Origin: Alkaliphilus oremlandii OhILAs
GTDB taxonomy: Bacteria > Bacillota > Clostridia > Peptostreptococcales > Natronincolaceae
Reading direction: 5' to 3'
Assembly (NCBI RefSeq): GCF_000018325.1
Contig: NC_009922.1
Coordinates: 620,001 to 684,000 of the forward strand
Length of the DNA stretch: 64,000 nucleotides
Part shown: piece after piece, positions 54,821 through 64,000 of the stretch
How positions within the stretch are numbered: the first letter of the stretch is position 1
Layout: each line of letters begins with the position of its first letter
Notes under the pieces: generated by a model
Seen by the model: only the letters and a program-made list of their open reading frames with translations
Database searches by the model: none
What the model was told of the DNA's origin: nothing
Made by a program: the position numbers and the translations under genes

Positions 54821-56332
54821 TTGAATAAACAAAGAATTAAAAACATTATTTTTTCCTTCAGTGTCCTTTGGAGTACATTGCTCATTTGTGAAGTGCTTTA
54901 CAAATACGGTGTGGGGCATCAAAATATCAACATTATCATGTCTATGGCGATATTTATTATTACAGCTGTTACGGAAGGATATATTTATGGTTTGTCATCA
55001 GCCATTATCGGTGTACTTACCTATGACTTTCTCATCACCTCACCAAGACTGGGTTTTAGTTTTACTGTAGACTTTCCAGCAACATTACTCATCCTATTGA
55101 CTGTAGTTTTTACCAGCAGTACCATTACGGGTAGAATTAAGGCACGGCTGGAAGAAGCTAAGCAGAAGCACCAACATGCAGAGCTGCTATACAGCATTAA
55201 CCGGAAACTTCTTTCTACAAGAGATTTAGATACCATCGTAAGATATGCCATGGAGTATTTGAAAAATGAATTACGATATTCTGTGGCTTTTTTTGAGGAT
55301 ATTAAGCCAGAAGGAGCGCTGAATCCTTATTGTATACATGTAGAAGAAGATGTGGATACTGAATATTTTATAAAGGAAGAAATCTTTTCTCTAGTAAGAC
55401 TTGCGGCAGATCAGCAGGAACCCTTAGAAGATCAATCTTACGGCTGTTTTTTCCCTATGGTAGCACAGAATATCACCTATGGCGTCTTTGCTTTTTGCTG
55501 TAGAAGAGAGGATCTAAATCAGAAAGAATGGATGTTTTTAGAATTAATAGCGGATCAAACTGCCCAAGCGCTAAGAATGTACCATCTGATCGTGGAACAG
55601 CAAGAAGTTAAGGTGATGATGGAAACAGAAAAGGTAAAAAACAGCTTTTTACAAAGCATATCTCACGATCTAAGAACACCGCTGACGGGTATTATAGGCG
55701 CTAGTTCTACTTTACTGGAAGAAGGGAAAGTGATTCCTTATGAAGTAGAAACAAAGCTGATAGAAGGAATACAAAATGATGCTCAATGGCTTCTTAACAT
55801 GATTGAAAACATTCTATCCATTACGAGGGTTCATAATAACGATATGAGGATTGACAAAGTGGAGGAGCTTGTGGAAGAAGTCATCGAGGGCGCTGTGTTA
55901 ACTTTCCGAAAACGTTTTCCAAGTGCAAAAATTACCGTAAAGCAACCAAAGAATGTCATATTAGTCCCCATCGACATTCTGCTGATCTCTCAAGTTTTAA
56001 CCAATATTTTGGAAAACACACAGAAGCATTCGAAAGGAAAAAAATCCGATGTAACAATAGAAGTCAAAGAAATGGACGATTTTGTCACATTTACCATAAT
56101 GGATACGGGGCCTGGAATCGACCCACAAATTCTTCCATTGCTGTTTAATTTTATGATTACTTCAGACAATACCCCTTGCAGAGATACAACACGAGACTTA
56201 GGAATTGGGCTTTCCATTTGTCGGACTATCATTCGGGCCCATGGCGGAGAAATATATGCGAACAATAGACCAGAAGGCGGAGCACAGTTTACGTTTACGA
56301 TACCCCTTTGTAAGGAGAAATATAATTACTAG
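54821..56332 (+). CDS. KdpD-like sensor histidine kinase without the N-terminal KdpD domain
   Basis: This 503-residue protein starts at TTG 54821 behind AGGGTGGA. Four membrane segments in the first 105 residues match DUF4118 of KdpD (GYIYGLSSAIIGVLTYDFLITSPRLGFSF). A GAF-like region follows (about 120-260), then the kinase core: SHDLRTPLTGI (H box), NILENTQKHSKG (N box), DTGPGID, and GIGLSICRTIIRAHGGEIYANN. The cytosolic KdpD/UspA part at the N-terminus of full KdpD is missing. kdpE-like 56345 follows; no kdpFABC genes are seen. Confidence 0.85.
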   Translation: MNKQRIKNIIFSFSVLWSTLLICEVLYKYGVGHQNINIIMSMAIFIITAVTEGYIYGLSSAIIGVLTYDFLITSPRLGFSFTVDFPATLLILLTVVFTSSTITGRIKARLEEAKQKHQHAELLYSINRKLLSTRDLDTIVRYAMEYLKNELRYSVAFFEDIKPEGALNPYCIHVEEDVDTEYFIKEEIFSLVRLAADQQEPLEDQSYGCFFPMVAQNITYGVFAFCCRREDLNQKEWMFLELIADQTAQALRMYHLIVEQQEVKVMMETEKVKNSFLQSISHDLRTPLTGIIGASSTLLEEGKVIPYEVETKLIEGIQNDAQWLLNMIENILSITRVHNNDMRIDKVEELVEEVIEGAVLTFRKRFPSAKITVKQPKNVILVPIDILLISQVLTNILENTQKHSKGKKSDVTIEVKEMDDFVTFTIMDTGPGIDPQILPLLFNFMITSDNTPCRDTTRDLGIGLSICRTIIRAHGGEIYANNRPEGGAQFTFTIPLCKEKYNY

Positions 56333-56344
56333 AGAGGGATTGCT

Positions 56345-57046
56345 ATGGAAAATAAACCTGTTATTATGATCGTAGAGGATGAAGAACCAATCAGTGAATT
56401 CATCTCTATAAAGTTAGAGTTACAAGGATACAGAACGCTGAAAGCCTACAACGGGCAGGAAGCAATGTCCCTTGCTGCTTCCCATTGCCCAGATTTAATT
56501 TTAATGGATTTGGGACTGCCAGATAAAGATGGGATGGAAGTGTTGAAATTCATTCGAGGGTGGAGCTTGGTGCCCATCATTATTATATCTGCAAGACACG
56601 AGGAAAAGTTTATCGTATCAGCCCTTGATAATGGTGCAGACGATTATATAACGAAACCTTTTAACAACGCGATTTTAGTTGCAAGGGTCAGAACGGCTCT
56701 GCGAAGGGGGCATATTGCAAAAATTAAAAATAGCAATATGAATAAATCCTTTTCCTTAGACGACCTCTATATTGATTATGATAAGCGAATTGTGACAGTA
56801 GCCGGAAACCCAGTCCATTTGACGCCGATTGAATATCGGATCATTGTTTTGCTTTCTCTGAATGCAGGGACTGTAGTGACCCATGAGTTTTTAAGTCGTG
56901 AGCTTTGGGGTCCCTATGTGAATAAAAGCAAAGCCCTTCGGGTCAACGTTGCAAACCTACGGAGGAAAATTGAAAAGAACACTGCAGAGCCTCAATATAT
57001 TTTGACAGAAATGGGTGTAGGCTACAGGATGTTAGAGGAAAAATAG
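56345..57046 (+). CDS. KdpE-like response regulator (OmpR/PhoB family)
   Basis: This 233-residue protein starts at ATG 56345, 12 bases after the kinase stop. The receiver domain has DEE, Asp in DLILMDLGLPDKDG, IIISARHE and a TKPF Lys. The C-terminal winged helix reads LTPIEYRIIVLLSLNAGTVVTHEFLSRELWG, then LRVNVANLRRKIE and GVGYRM. With the kinase it forms a KdpDE-type pair, but potassium ATPase genes are absent, so its targets may include the surface genes that follow. Confidence 0.9.
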   Translation: MENKPVIMIVEDEEPISEFISIKLELQGYRTLKAYNGQEAMSLAASHCPDLILMDLGLPDKDGMEVLKFIRGWSLVPIIIISARHEEKFIVSALDNGADDYITKPFNNAILVARVRTALRRGHIAKIKNSNMNKSFSLDDLYIDYDKRIVTVAGNPVHLTPIEYRIIVLLSLNAGTVVTHEFLSRELWGPYVNKSKALRVNVANLRRKIEKNTAEPQYILTEMGVGYRMLEEK

Positions 57047-57112
57047 TATCGATTAAAATAATAGTTCGTTTTGGCAATCTTCAAAAATAACAAATCTATA
57101 TAGGCGCAATCT

Positions 57113-57148
57113 AAACCTTTTCAAGACGATTTGCTAGGAAAGGTTTTT
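57113..57148 (+). terminator. Terminator after the two-component genes
   Basis: AAACCTTTTC (57113-57122) pairs with GGAAAGGTTT (57137-57146, one G-U), followed by T residues. Confidence 0.65.
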
Positions 57149-57229
57149 ATTTTAAAGATTAAATATTTGGTAGAGATATGGATCTATGAAATATTTTAAA
57201 TGAATTTAGGTATCAGGGGGAAGATAATT

Positions 57230-59368
57230 TTGAAAAAATTCATAATCATATGGACGATTATAATCATATCAGCTTTTTTAAGCTATAAATCTTTTTTTCT
57301 AATTAGAAATAATGTATCCGTATACTCTGAGGACGGCATATCATATATTGCTAAGGTGGATCACCATTCTTTTTATGTGTATCAATATGGGAAGTGGAGC
57401 AAGAACTTCGTTAAAGGCGTTAATTTAGGGGCTGCAAAGCCTGGGAGCTTTCCGGGAGAATTGGCTATTACAAAAGAGGAATATTTAAGATGGTTCAAAC
57501 AAATTGCAGATATGAATGGGGAGACGATCAGGGTCTATACCATACTGAATCCTGAATTTTATGAAGCATTATATGAGTACAACAAAAGTGCTTTAAAACC
57601 ACTATATGTTTTTCAGGGAGTTTGGATCAATGAAGTGGATATAGAAGAGCTTCAGGATGCACATAATCCGGTGATAAAAGAAGAATTTAAGAAAGATATA
57701 AAGACTGTAATAGATATCATCCATGGGAATGCTACCGTTGAGCCTAGAAAAGGTCATGCCAGTGGAACCTATACAAAGGATGTATCCTCCTATGTAATGG
57801 GGTGGATTTTAGGAATCGAGTGGGATCCGGTCTTTGTAGTAAATACCAATGAGATGAACTGGGAGATAACGAGCTTTGAAGGAGAATATCTGTATACTGA
57901 AAATGCTTCACCATTTGAAACATTCCTAGCTGAAGTAGGGGACTATGCCATAGGGTATGAAACGATGCGCTATGAGATGCAGAGACCTTTAAGCTATGTA
58001 AATTGGGTGACAACGGATACGCTGAAACATCCAAATGAGCCTCTTGAGACAGAGGATATGGTGGCAGTGAACACAGAGACTATAAAGAAAAAACCGTCCT
58101 TTAAGCCTGGAATTTTTGCATCTTATCATATATATCCTTATTATCCGGACTCTATGAATTATCAGAAAGAATATGCAGCCTATAAGGATGAAAGTGGAAA
58201 GGTAAACACTTATAGAGCTTATTTAAAGGACTTAAAAAAAGAGCATACAGTACCCATATTAGTAGCAGAATTTGGAATACCTGCCACAAGAGGAATCGCA
58301 CACAAGAGCATTCATATGGGATATAACCAAGGCTATGTAGATGAGAAGAGTCAGGGGGAAATGAATGCTTCCATGCTACTGGATATCTACGATGAAGGCT
58401 ATGCAGGAGGACTGATCTTTTCGTGGCAGGACGAATGGTTTAAAAGAACCTGGAATACACAGGATTTAGATATACCAGATCACAGACCTTACTGGTCCAA
58501 TGCACAAACCAATGAGCAGGGGTTTGGTCTACTATCCTTTGATCCAGGAAATATTAAAAGTATTTCCTATGTGGATGGGGAAGTCGATGAATGGAAAAAA
58601 GACATTCCATTGGTAAGTACGAAGGGTATGAAATTATATGTGAAAAGTGATGAAAAATATCTGTATATTATGGGTGAAATTAAAAATTTTGATTTTGAAA
58701 AACAGAAACTCCTAATACCAATTGATATAACGCCAAACTCTGGAAATCTTAAATATAATACCTATAATCTTGAACTGAACAGGCCTACGGATATGGTTAT
58801 TGTATTGGATAAGGCCATGGAACCAAGAATCGTAGTGGATTCCTACTATGATGTCTTTTACTTTGCATATGGTAAAAGCTTGGGAATGATTGATCGACAT
58901 CCTGAATATGAGCAGAGTAACAGTGGCAATTTCAACCCCATATATTTATGTTTAAATAGACCACTCTATTTGCCACAGGATCAAAAACACCTCCCTTTTG
59001 AAAAACATGAAACAGGGATATTGCTTGAAGGCAATGGAAATCCAAATCATAAGAATTTCAATTCCCTTACAGATTATGCGATAAATGGCGAGAATATAGA
59101 GATTAGAATACCTTGGCAGCTTTTGAATGTTATGGACCCATCTCATAAAATGATTATGGATGATTTTTATGATCAGAAAGAAATAACCCCATTTAAGATC
59201 CAGGGGATGTATATTGGTGGAATTTTGATAGAGGATAAAACTGTCATTGTAAACAGCGTCATGGAATATTATACTTGGGATGAGTGGGAAACTCCCACGT
59301 ATCATGAGCGATTGAAACCTTCCTACTATATTTTGCAAAAGACCTTTCAATCCATTGAAAAGGAATAG
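57230..59368 (+). CDS. Membrane-anchored clan GH-A-like glycosidase with CBM9-like domain
   Basis: This protein of about 712 residues starts at TTG 57230, behind CAGGGGGGAAG. An N-terminal membrane anchor (residues 2-25) precedes a TIM-barrel (about 60-430): GVNLGAAKPGSFPGELAITKEEYLRWFKQI, MGWILGIEWDP (possible acid/base Glu) and ILVAEFGIPATRG (possible nucleophile Glu), then GLIFSWQDEWFKRTWNT. From about 450 a beta-sandwich begins with VDGEVDEWKKDIP, the CBM9/DOMON-like start. It is probably a secreted glycan-cutting enzyme; linkage unknown. It heads the HEAT-GT2-ATPase-GGDEF gene row. Confidence 0.7.
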   Translation: MKKFIIIWTIIIISAFLSYKSFFLIRNNVSVYSEDGISYIAKVDHHSFYVYQYGKWSKNFVKGVNLGAAKPGSFPGELAITKEEYLRWFKQIADMNGETIRVYTILNPEFYEALYEYNKSALKPLYVFQGVWINEVDIEELQDAHNPVIKEEFKKDIKTVIDIIHGNATVEPRKGHASGTYTKDVSSYVMGWILGIEWDPVFVVNTNEMNWEITSFEGEYLYTENASPFETFLAEVGDYAIGYETMRYEMQRPLSYVNWVTTDTLKHPNEPLETEDMVAVNTETIKKKPSFKPGIFASYHIYPYYPDSMNYQKEYAAYKDESGKVNTYRAYLKDLKKEHTVPILVAEFGIPATRGIAHKSIHMGYNQGYVDEKSQGEMNASMLLDIYDEGYAGGLIFSWQDEWFKRTWNTQDLDIPDHRPYWSNAQTNEQGFGLLSFDPGNIKSISYVDGEVDEWKKDIPLVSTKGMKLYVKSDEKYLYIMGEIKNFDFEKQKLLIPIDITPNSGNLKYNTYNLELNRPTDMVIVLDKAMEPRIVVDSYYDVFYFAYGKSLGMIDRHPEYEQSNSGNFNPIYLCLNRPLYLPQDQKHLPFEKHETGILLEGNGNPNHKNFNSLTDYAINGENIEIRIPWQLLNVMDPSHKMIMDDFYDQKEITPFKIQGMYIGGILIEDKTVIVNSVMEYYTWDEWETPTYHERLKPSYYILQKTFQSIEKE

Positions 59369-59429
59369 AAAAAATCTATAAAATAGTTTTAACTTCAAAA
59401 AGGGTAGATCTTTTTGAGAAAGGGGTTAT

Positions 59430-60521
59430 ATGGAGCAATATATTTATATTTCGATCATATTTTTTTCTTTGATTATATTTCAATTATATATTTATATTAC
59501 CTATGAGAAGCTTTCGAATGCGTATAGAAGTAATAAAATCAAAAAATATTCTCAAAGAATAGAGTCGTATATTAACAATATTATAGATGAAATCAATGCA
59601 GGCCACGAAACGACCACAGCCATACTGGATGATCTTAAATATGCATGCATGAACAAAATGAAAAGAGAAGTAGTAGAAGAACATATTTTAAACCGTATGG
59701 AAAATCTTAAGGGTGTGGATTTATCTAAGCATACGGAGCTATGCGATTATATTGGTGTTGTTCAATATGAAATTAATAATTTGGAAAATAAGAACTACTT
59801 TAAAAAGGCTTTAGCTGCTAAGCGATTAGGTGAATTTAGAAGTAAAGATGCAGTTCCGGCATTATTAGCTCAAATCCATGTAAGAAATAACGATGTCATA
59901 TATAACATCCTTCTAGCTTTAGCTAAAATAGGAGATGAAGAAGCTTTTGTCAATGCTTTTGCAAGTATGGATTCATCCATCAGCTTGAGTGAGAGAAGTC
60001 TAATTGAGATCGTAGATAGCTTTGAAGGAAATAAATACAATATTTATAAGCATATGATAAACTCCAGTAATCGCTTTATTGCAGGTGTCTTTATTAAGTC
60101 CGCGGGAAACGCTAGGATGATATCCTTGAGCAAAGCTATATCGAAATATTTATCTAGTGAAAACAAGGAGTTGAGAATTGCTGCTGTAAAAGCTATAGGA
60201 AATATGGGGGCTGAAGAATACGTGAATGATTTAATAAAACTCTTAAAGGACCATGAATGGGAGGTAAGGGCATTGTCCGCAAAAGCACTGAATAATTTTA
60301 CAGATAATGAAATATTGCTACCTCTTAGGGATGCCCTCTCCGATGCTCAATGGCATGTAAGGTTTAATGCAGCTACCACCATATTGAATCATGAAGACGG
60401 GATGAGTATTGTAGATTCTGTATTGGATGGCAATGATACATTTGCTAAGGATATCATTATGTTTGCGATAGAGAACTCTGGGGATCGTAAAACCAGCTTT
60501 CTAAAAAGTCACAATGTGTAG
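59430..60521 (+). CDS. Membrane-anchored HEAT-repeat protein
   Basis: This 363-residue protein starts at ATG 59430 behind AAAGGGG. One membrane segment at residues 3-24 is followed by a cytoplasmic part with HEAT units (AAKRLGEFRSKDAVPALLAQIHVRNNDVIYNILLALAKIGDEEAF; AVKAIGNMGAEEYVNDLIKLLKDHEWEVRALSAKALNNF; LPLRDALSDAQWHVRFNAATTI). HEAT repeats bind proteins and may act as a partner of the adjacent synthase. It lies between the glycosidase and GT2 genes, 61 and 53 bases away. Confidence 0.75.
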   Translation: MEQYIYISIIFFSLIIFQLYIYITYEKLSNAYRSNKIKKYSQRIESYINNIIDEINAGHETTTAILDDLKYACMNKMKREVVEEHILNRMENLKGVDLSKHTELCDYIGVVQYEINNLENKNYFKKALAAKRLGEFRSKDAVPALLAQIHVRNNDVIYNILLALAKIGDEEAFVNAFASMDSSISLSERSLIEIVDSFEGNKYNIYKHMINSSNRFIAGVFIKSAGNARMISLSKAISKYLSSENKELRIAAVKAIGNMGAEEYVNDLIKLLKDHEWEVRALSAKALNNFTDNEILLPLRDALSDAQWHVRFNAATTILNHEDGMSIVDSVLDGNDTFAKDIIMFAIENSGDRKTSFLKSHNV

Positions 60522-60574
60522 AACGGAAAAAACCTGCAAAGAAAGTAGACGGAGGAATAAGAAGGAGGTGTCCA

Positions 60575-62023
60575 ATGGTTATAGAATTTATGAAACAAAT
60601 CGTTATAAGCTTTAATCATATGGTACTATATTACGTATTAGCTATTAATTCTATATATTTTATGCAGTTAATTGTGTCTGCCTTTAGTTTATATGACTAC
60701 ATCCGAAAAATGTATTATTCTGATTTTAAAAAATATACTGCTTCCTCTAATATGATTCCAATTTCAGTGCTGGTACCTGCATATGACGAGGAAGAGACCA
60801 TAGTGGATAATATAAAGTCCCTCTTATCTTTAAACTATCCAGCTTTTGAAGTTATTGTTATTAATGATGGTTCCAACGATGATACACTTCGAAAAATAGT
60901 AGAGGCATATGATTTAAAAGAAATAAATCAGCCCGTAAGACATTTACTAAAAACCAAAAAGATTAAGGGGATATATGCCAATCTGGATATTCCAAACCTA
61001 GTCTTAGTAGATAAGGAAAATGGGGGGAAGGCAGATGCGTTGAATGTTGGGATCAATGTATCAAAGTATCCCGTTTTTACATCGATTGATGCAGATTCAA
61101 TACTTGAAAGCGACTCCTTAGTCAGAGTAATTATGCCATTTATTGAGGATAATTTAACCGTAGCTGTAGGAGGAATTGTTCGAATTATAAATGGTAGCGA
61201 GATTAAGAATGGAAAAGTAGAGGCCATAGGGCTGCCTAAAAGCAAACTGGCAATGTTCCAAATTGTAGAGTATTTAAGAGCCTTTCTTACAGGAAGGTTG
61301 GCTTGGAGCAAGCTGAGATGTCTTCTTATTGTTTCGGGGGCCTTCGGAGCCTTTAAGAAAGATGTTGTAGTGCAAGCTGGAGGATACACTCCAGATACCA
61401 TTGGTGAAGATATGGAACTCGTAGTTAAGATTCATAAGATGATGAGAAAAAACAAGGTAAAATATAAAGTTAACTTTATTCCTGATCCTGTTTGCTGGAC
61501 ACAGGCTCCTGAAAATATTAAAGATTTACGGGGACAAAGAAGAAGATGGCAGATCGGTTTAATGGATAGTTTATTTAGGCATAAGGATTTGCTACTAAAT
61601 CCTCGTTATGGTGTTGTAGGTATGTATGGTGTCCCCTATTTTTGGATTTTTGAAATGTTAGGTCCAATCATTGAAACCCTCGGCTATATTATTATTCCTC
61701 TGTCCTATATTTTTGGATTATTAAATACCAGATACTTTGTATTGTTTTTAATAACATCCATACTTTACGGTATTATACTGTCTTTAGGTGCAATTTTACT
61801 AGAAGAATATACGTTTAGCAAATATCCATCGATGAAACAACTATTAAGGTTGTCTTTGTACGGAATTTTAGAGAACTTTGGATATAGGCAGATGACAACT
61901 CTTTTTAGGATCGACGCCATCATAAGGTTTAAAAAGTTTAGGGGAGATTGGGGAAAGATTAAAAGAGAAGGTTTTAGTAATCATAAAGAAGAAAAAGTTT
62001 CAATGATACAGAAAAACTTATAG
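60575..62023 (+). CDS. Processive family 2 glycosyltransferase, membrane-bound
   Basis: This 482-residue protein starts at ATG 60575 behind AAGGAGGTG. A first membrane segment (15-38) is followed by the GT-A domain: ISVLVPAYDEEETI, VIVINDGSNDDT, GGKADALNVGI, SIDADSIL (DxD), SGAFGAF, GEDMELVVKI (the ED), and QRRRWQIG (QxxRW), the mark of processive synthases like PgaC, BcsA and hyaluronan synthase. Three to four C-terminal segments would form the pore. No PilZ domain is seen. It probably makes an exopolysaccharide from a UDP sugar. Confidence 0.85.
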   Translation: MVIEFMKQIVISFNHMVLYYVLAINSIYFMQLIVSAFSLYDYIRKMYYSDFKKYTASSNMIPISVLVPAYDEEETIVDNIKSLLSLNYPAFEVIVINDGSNDDTLRKIVEAYDLKEINQPVRHLLKTKKIKGIYANLDIPNLVLVDKENGGKADALNVGINVSKYPVFTSIDADSILESDSLVRVIMPFIEDNLTVAVGGIVRIINGSEIKNGKVEAIGLPKSKLAMFQIVEYLRAFLTGRLAWSKLRCLLIVSGAFGAFKKDVVVQAGGYTPDTIGEDMELVVKIHKMMRKNKVKYKVNFIPDPVCWTQAPENIKDLRGQRRRWQIGLMDSLFRHKDLLLNPRYGVVGMYGVPYFWIFEMLGPIIETLGYIIIPLSYIFGLLNTRYFVLFLITSILYGIILSLGAILLEEYTFSKYPSMKQLLRLSLYGILENFGYRQMTTLFRIDAIIRFKKFRGDWGKIKREGFSNHKEEKVSMIQKNL

Positions 62024-62125
62024 CAAAAGCAAACTCCTTGGGATATGAAATGTGTCTATATTCAAAGGTACCATATCGATAAGATAAGAGATACAGTGAG
62101 AAATGATTTATTAGGAGAGGTTCCA

Positions 62126-62980
62126 ATGATCTATTTAAATGTGTTCAAATTTCCAGATGAAAGTATGGAATTCAACTTTTTTATGGGGATACAGAGAACG
62201 TGTTATGATTCTTTTTATCCATTTAAGGTACTATCCAAACGAAACTTTGAAAGAATTGACTTTGAGCCCATTACGATTTTATATGGGGGGAATGGTTCTG
62301 GAAAATCCACCGCATTGAATGTTATAGCAGAAAAGTTAAAAATTCATCGAGATTCTATTTATAACAAATCAAACTTTTATGGAGATTATGTGAATTTATG
62401 CAATGTAGAGCTAAATGAGGATATACCAAAAAGTAGTAAAATTATAACCAGTGATGATGTTTTTGATTATATGCTGAATATACGGAATTTAAATGAAGGA
62501 ATTGACCAAAAACGAGAAAATCTTTTTGATGAATATTTAGATGCAAAGTACGCCAGTTTTAAGTTCAAATCCATGGCAGACTATGACCAGCTAAAAAAAG
62601 TAAATAAGGCTAGAAGTAAAACTCAATCTCGTTTTGTAAGAAGTGAATTGATGGATAATGTACGAGGGTACTCCAATGGCGAAAGTGCATTTATATATTT
62701 CACTGAAAAAATCGGTGAAGAAGGGCTATATATATTGGATGAACCTGAAAATAGTCTTTCTCCGGAGCTCCAGATAGAATTAATTCAATTCATTGAGGAA
62801 TCTGCCCGGTTTTTTAACTGTCAATTTATCATATCTACCCATTCTCCATTTCTGCTTTCCATAAAAGGTGCAAAAATATATGATCTGGATGAAAATCCAG
62901 TGGATGTAAAACCTTGGACCGAATTAAAAAACGTTCGGATCTATTATGATTTTTTCAAGAAATATGAAAATAAATTTTAA
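62126..62980 (+). CDS. AAA/ABC-type ATPase (AAA_21-like)
   Basis: This protein of about 284 residues starts at ATG 62126, five bases after GGAGAGG; ATG 62045 has no ribosome site. Walker A is YGGNGSGKST, the signature-like loop is YSNGESAF, Walker B LYILDEPENSLSPEL, and the switch His is in STHSPFLL. It has no membrane segments, so it resembles a stand-alone SMC-like/OLD-like ATPase or an uncommon nucleotide sensor. Its job in a polysaccharide gene row is unclear. It follows the GT2 gene by 102 bases. Confidence 0.75.
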   Translation: MIYLNVFKFPDESMEFNFFMGIQRTCYDSFYPFKVLSKRNFERIDFEPITILYGGNGSGKSTALNVIAEKLKIHRDSIYNKSNFYGDYVNLCNVELNEDIPKSSKIITSDDVFDYMLNIRNLNEGIDQKRENLFDEYLDAKYASFKFKSMADYDQLKKVNKARSKTQSRFVRSELMDNVRGYSNGESAFIYFTEKIGEEGLYILDEPENSLSPELQIELIQFIEESARFFNCQFIISTHSPFLLSIKGAKIYDLDENPVDVKPWTELKNVRIYYDFFKKYENKF

Positions 62981-63009
62981 GCCATGTGCAGTATATTGGA
63001 GGTGTTTAG

Positions 63010-64000
63010 ATGGTTAATTCCTTATTTATCAATGCATCAATTCTAATATCTGTTCTATACTTGACAAGTCAGATATTTAAAGAACAAAAAATCACTTCTC
63101 AATCAGATTTAAAAACCAAAATATCTGTAGGCATATTATTTGGTTTAACTGGGTGTTTATTGATGTTCAATGGATTTAGTTTACCCAGCAATATGATTAT
63201 GGATTTTAGGGTAATTGCGTTGATTATCTCTTTAATCTATTGCGGCTCTATATCTTCTATCATAACCGTGATGATTCTCATCGTATTCAGGCTGAGTTAT
63301 TTCGGTGGACATACAGCTTCCTTGTTAGCCGCAGCGAATTTAACCACATTATGGATCATTTTAAATATGATATTGAAAACCAAATTGGATTTTGCTAAAA
63401 AATATATAGTAATGATAGTCGTCAATATATGCACTTCTTTTATAGCAACCTGGATATTGATTAGGGACGTGAATATGGTATTCAATGTTGTAGCCAGATA
63501 TGCCCTTGCTACAGCCATCGTATCGACTGTGGTTTATTTTGTGCTGTCCTATATCTATCGAACCAACGAACTCTATTTAAGGCTGAAAGAAGAAGCTACA
63601 AGAGATTTTTTAACTGGACTTTATAATGTAAGAGAATTTGAAAAAGTAACAAATGAGCTTTTTGCTACGATTGTTCAGAGGAAAGAAAACTTATCCTTAT
63701 TGATGATCGATATCGATTTTTTTAAGAAGGTCAATGATACCTTTGGCCATTCCTCTGGAGATTTGGTACTAAAGCAGCTAAGTACCATTATTACCTCTTC
63801 CTGCAGATCCTTTGATATTGTCTCTAGACAAGGAGGAGAGGAGTTCACTGTCATTTTATTGGGATGTGACCATAAAACTGCACTTGAAATTGCGGAAAGA
63901 ATCAGAAAAAATGTAGAGGATCATCTGTTCATCATCGATAAGAACGAAGAAATTAAAATTACGGTTTCCATCGGTGTCAGCTCCTATCCAGAGGTGACGA
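63010..64000 (+). CDS. Diguanylate cyclase with LytS-like 5TM sensor, 3' end outside window
   Basis: ATG 63010 follows GGAGGTG, and the frame runs open to the window end (about 330 residues). Residues 1-185 hold six or so membrane segments in the style of 5TMR-LYT (FGLTGCLLMFNGF, IALIISLIYCG, VFRLSYFGGHTASLLAA). A GGDEF domain starts at about 198: TRDFLTGLYNVREFEKV, LLMIDIDFFKKVNDTFGHSSGD, and RQGGEEFTVILLG with GGEEF at the active site. It makes c-di-GMP, and its place next to the GT2 genes suggests it activates polysaccharide synthesis. Confidence 0.88.
   Translation, partial: MVNSLFINASILISVLYLTSQIFKEQKITSQSDLKTKISVGILFGLTGCLLMFNGFSLPSNMIMDFRVIALIISLIYCGSISSIITVMILIVFRLSYFGGHTASLLAAANLTTLWIILNMILKTKLDFAKKYIVMIVVNICTSFIATWILIRDVNMVFNVVARYALATAIVSTVVYFVLSYIYRTNELYLRLKEEATRDFLTGLYNVREFEKVTNELFATIVQRKENLSLLMIDIDFFKKVNDTFGHSSGDLVLKQLSTIITSSCRSFDIVSRQGGEEFTVILLGCDHKTALEIAERIRKNVEDHLFIIDKNEEIKITVSIGVSSYPEVT

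Noticed and set aside
60928..61401. 157-codon minus-strand ORF within the GT2 gene
   Set aside because: It overlaps the conserved GT-A core in antisense and has no ribosome site.

Overview
The window looks like a low-GC, AT-rich chromosome segment from an anaerobic, probably spore-forming member of the Clostridia. The evidence is the low GC, strong AGGAGG-type ribosome sites with frequent GTG and TTG starts, clostridial pathways (urocanate hydratase with glutamate formimidoyltransferase, a pyruvate kinase carrying an extra C-terminal domain) and spore-coat-like DUF4183 proteins. The gene content resembles Alkaliphilus or its relatives, but this is a judgement by eye and I could not run a search.

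Positions 1-37900 are mostly core genome. They hold a partial cyclase, an SPFH membrane protein with a ribbon-helix-helix partner, a small gene with LexA-like sites, a dipeptidase and an HDOD protein. A molybdenum cofactor/formate dehydrogenase group follows (fdhD, moaA, MOSC), then an orphan substrate-binding protein. The murB-rapZ-yvcK-whiA cluster is interrupted between yvcK and whiA by a convergent NCS2 permease and a Nudix gene. Next come hutU-ftcD, a membrane-anchored M28-like protein that has lost its catalytic residues, rimO, dnaE, pfkA-pyk, a TetR-regulated FMN/FAD lipoprotein, a GerMN protein, an RNA uracil methyltransferase, and an AraC-type regulator fused to a SpoT-like HD domain. 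A 115-bp non-coding repeat occurs directly behind two different terminators (after the MOSC gene and after rimO).

Positions 37900-48160 are accessory. They contain a complete IS3-family element, fragments of two large serine recombinases, a TetR regulator with a Rieske oxygenase (notable in a presumed anaerobe), a lipoprotein and a TmrB-like kinase. A three-gene module follows (HTH-PBP regulator, divergent AbrB-family transporter, divergent GAPDH). It lies between two copies of a short sequence, and the second copy carries a truncated tmrB fused to downstream DNA across a 7-bp microhomology.

Positions 48160-64000 concern the cell surface. Three pilin-like proteins (the last with a beta-helical, bactofilin-like body) are followed by a ~1000-residue DUF11/DUF4183 protein and a small DUF4183 protein on the minus strand, both likely spore-surface components. 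A KdpD/KdpE-like pair without kdpFABC precedes an apparent operon: a membrane-anchored clan GH-A-like glycosidase with a CBM9-like domain, a HEAT-repeat membrane protein, a processive GT2 synthase, an AAA ATPase and a GGDEF diguanylate cyclase cut by the window end. I read that operon as a c-di-GMP-linked exopolysaccharide system.

No rRNA, tRNA or CRISPR array was seen.
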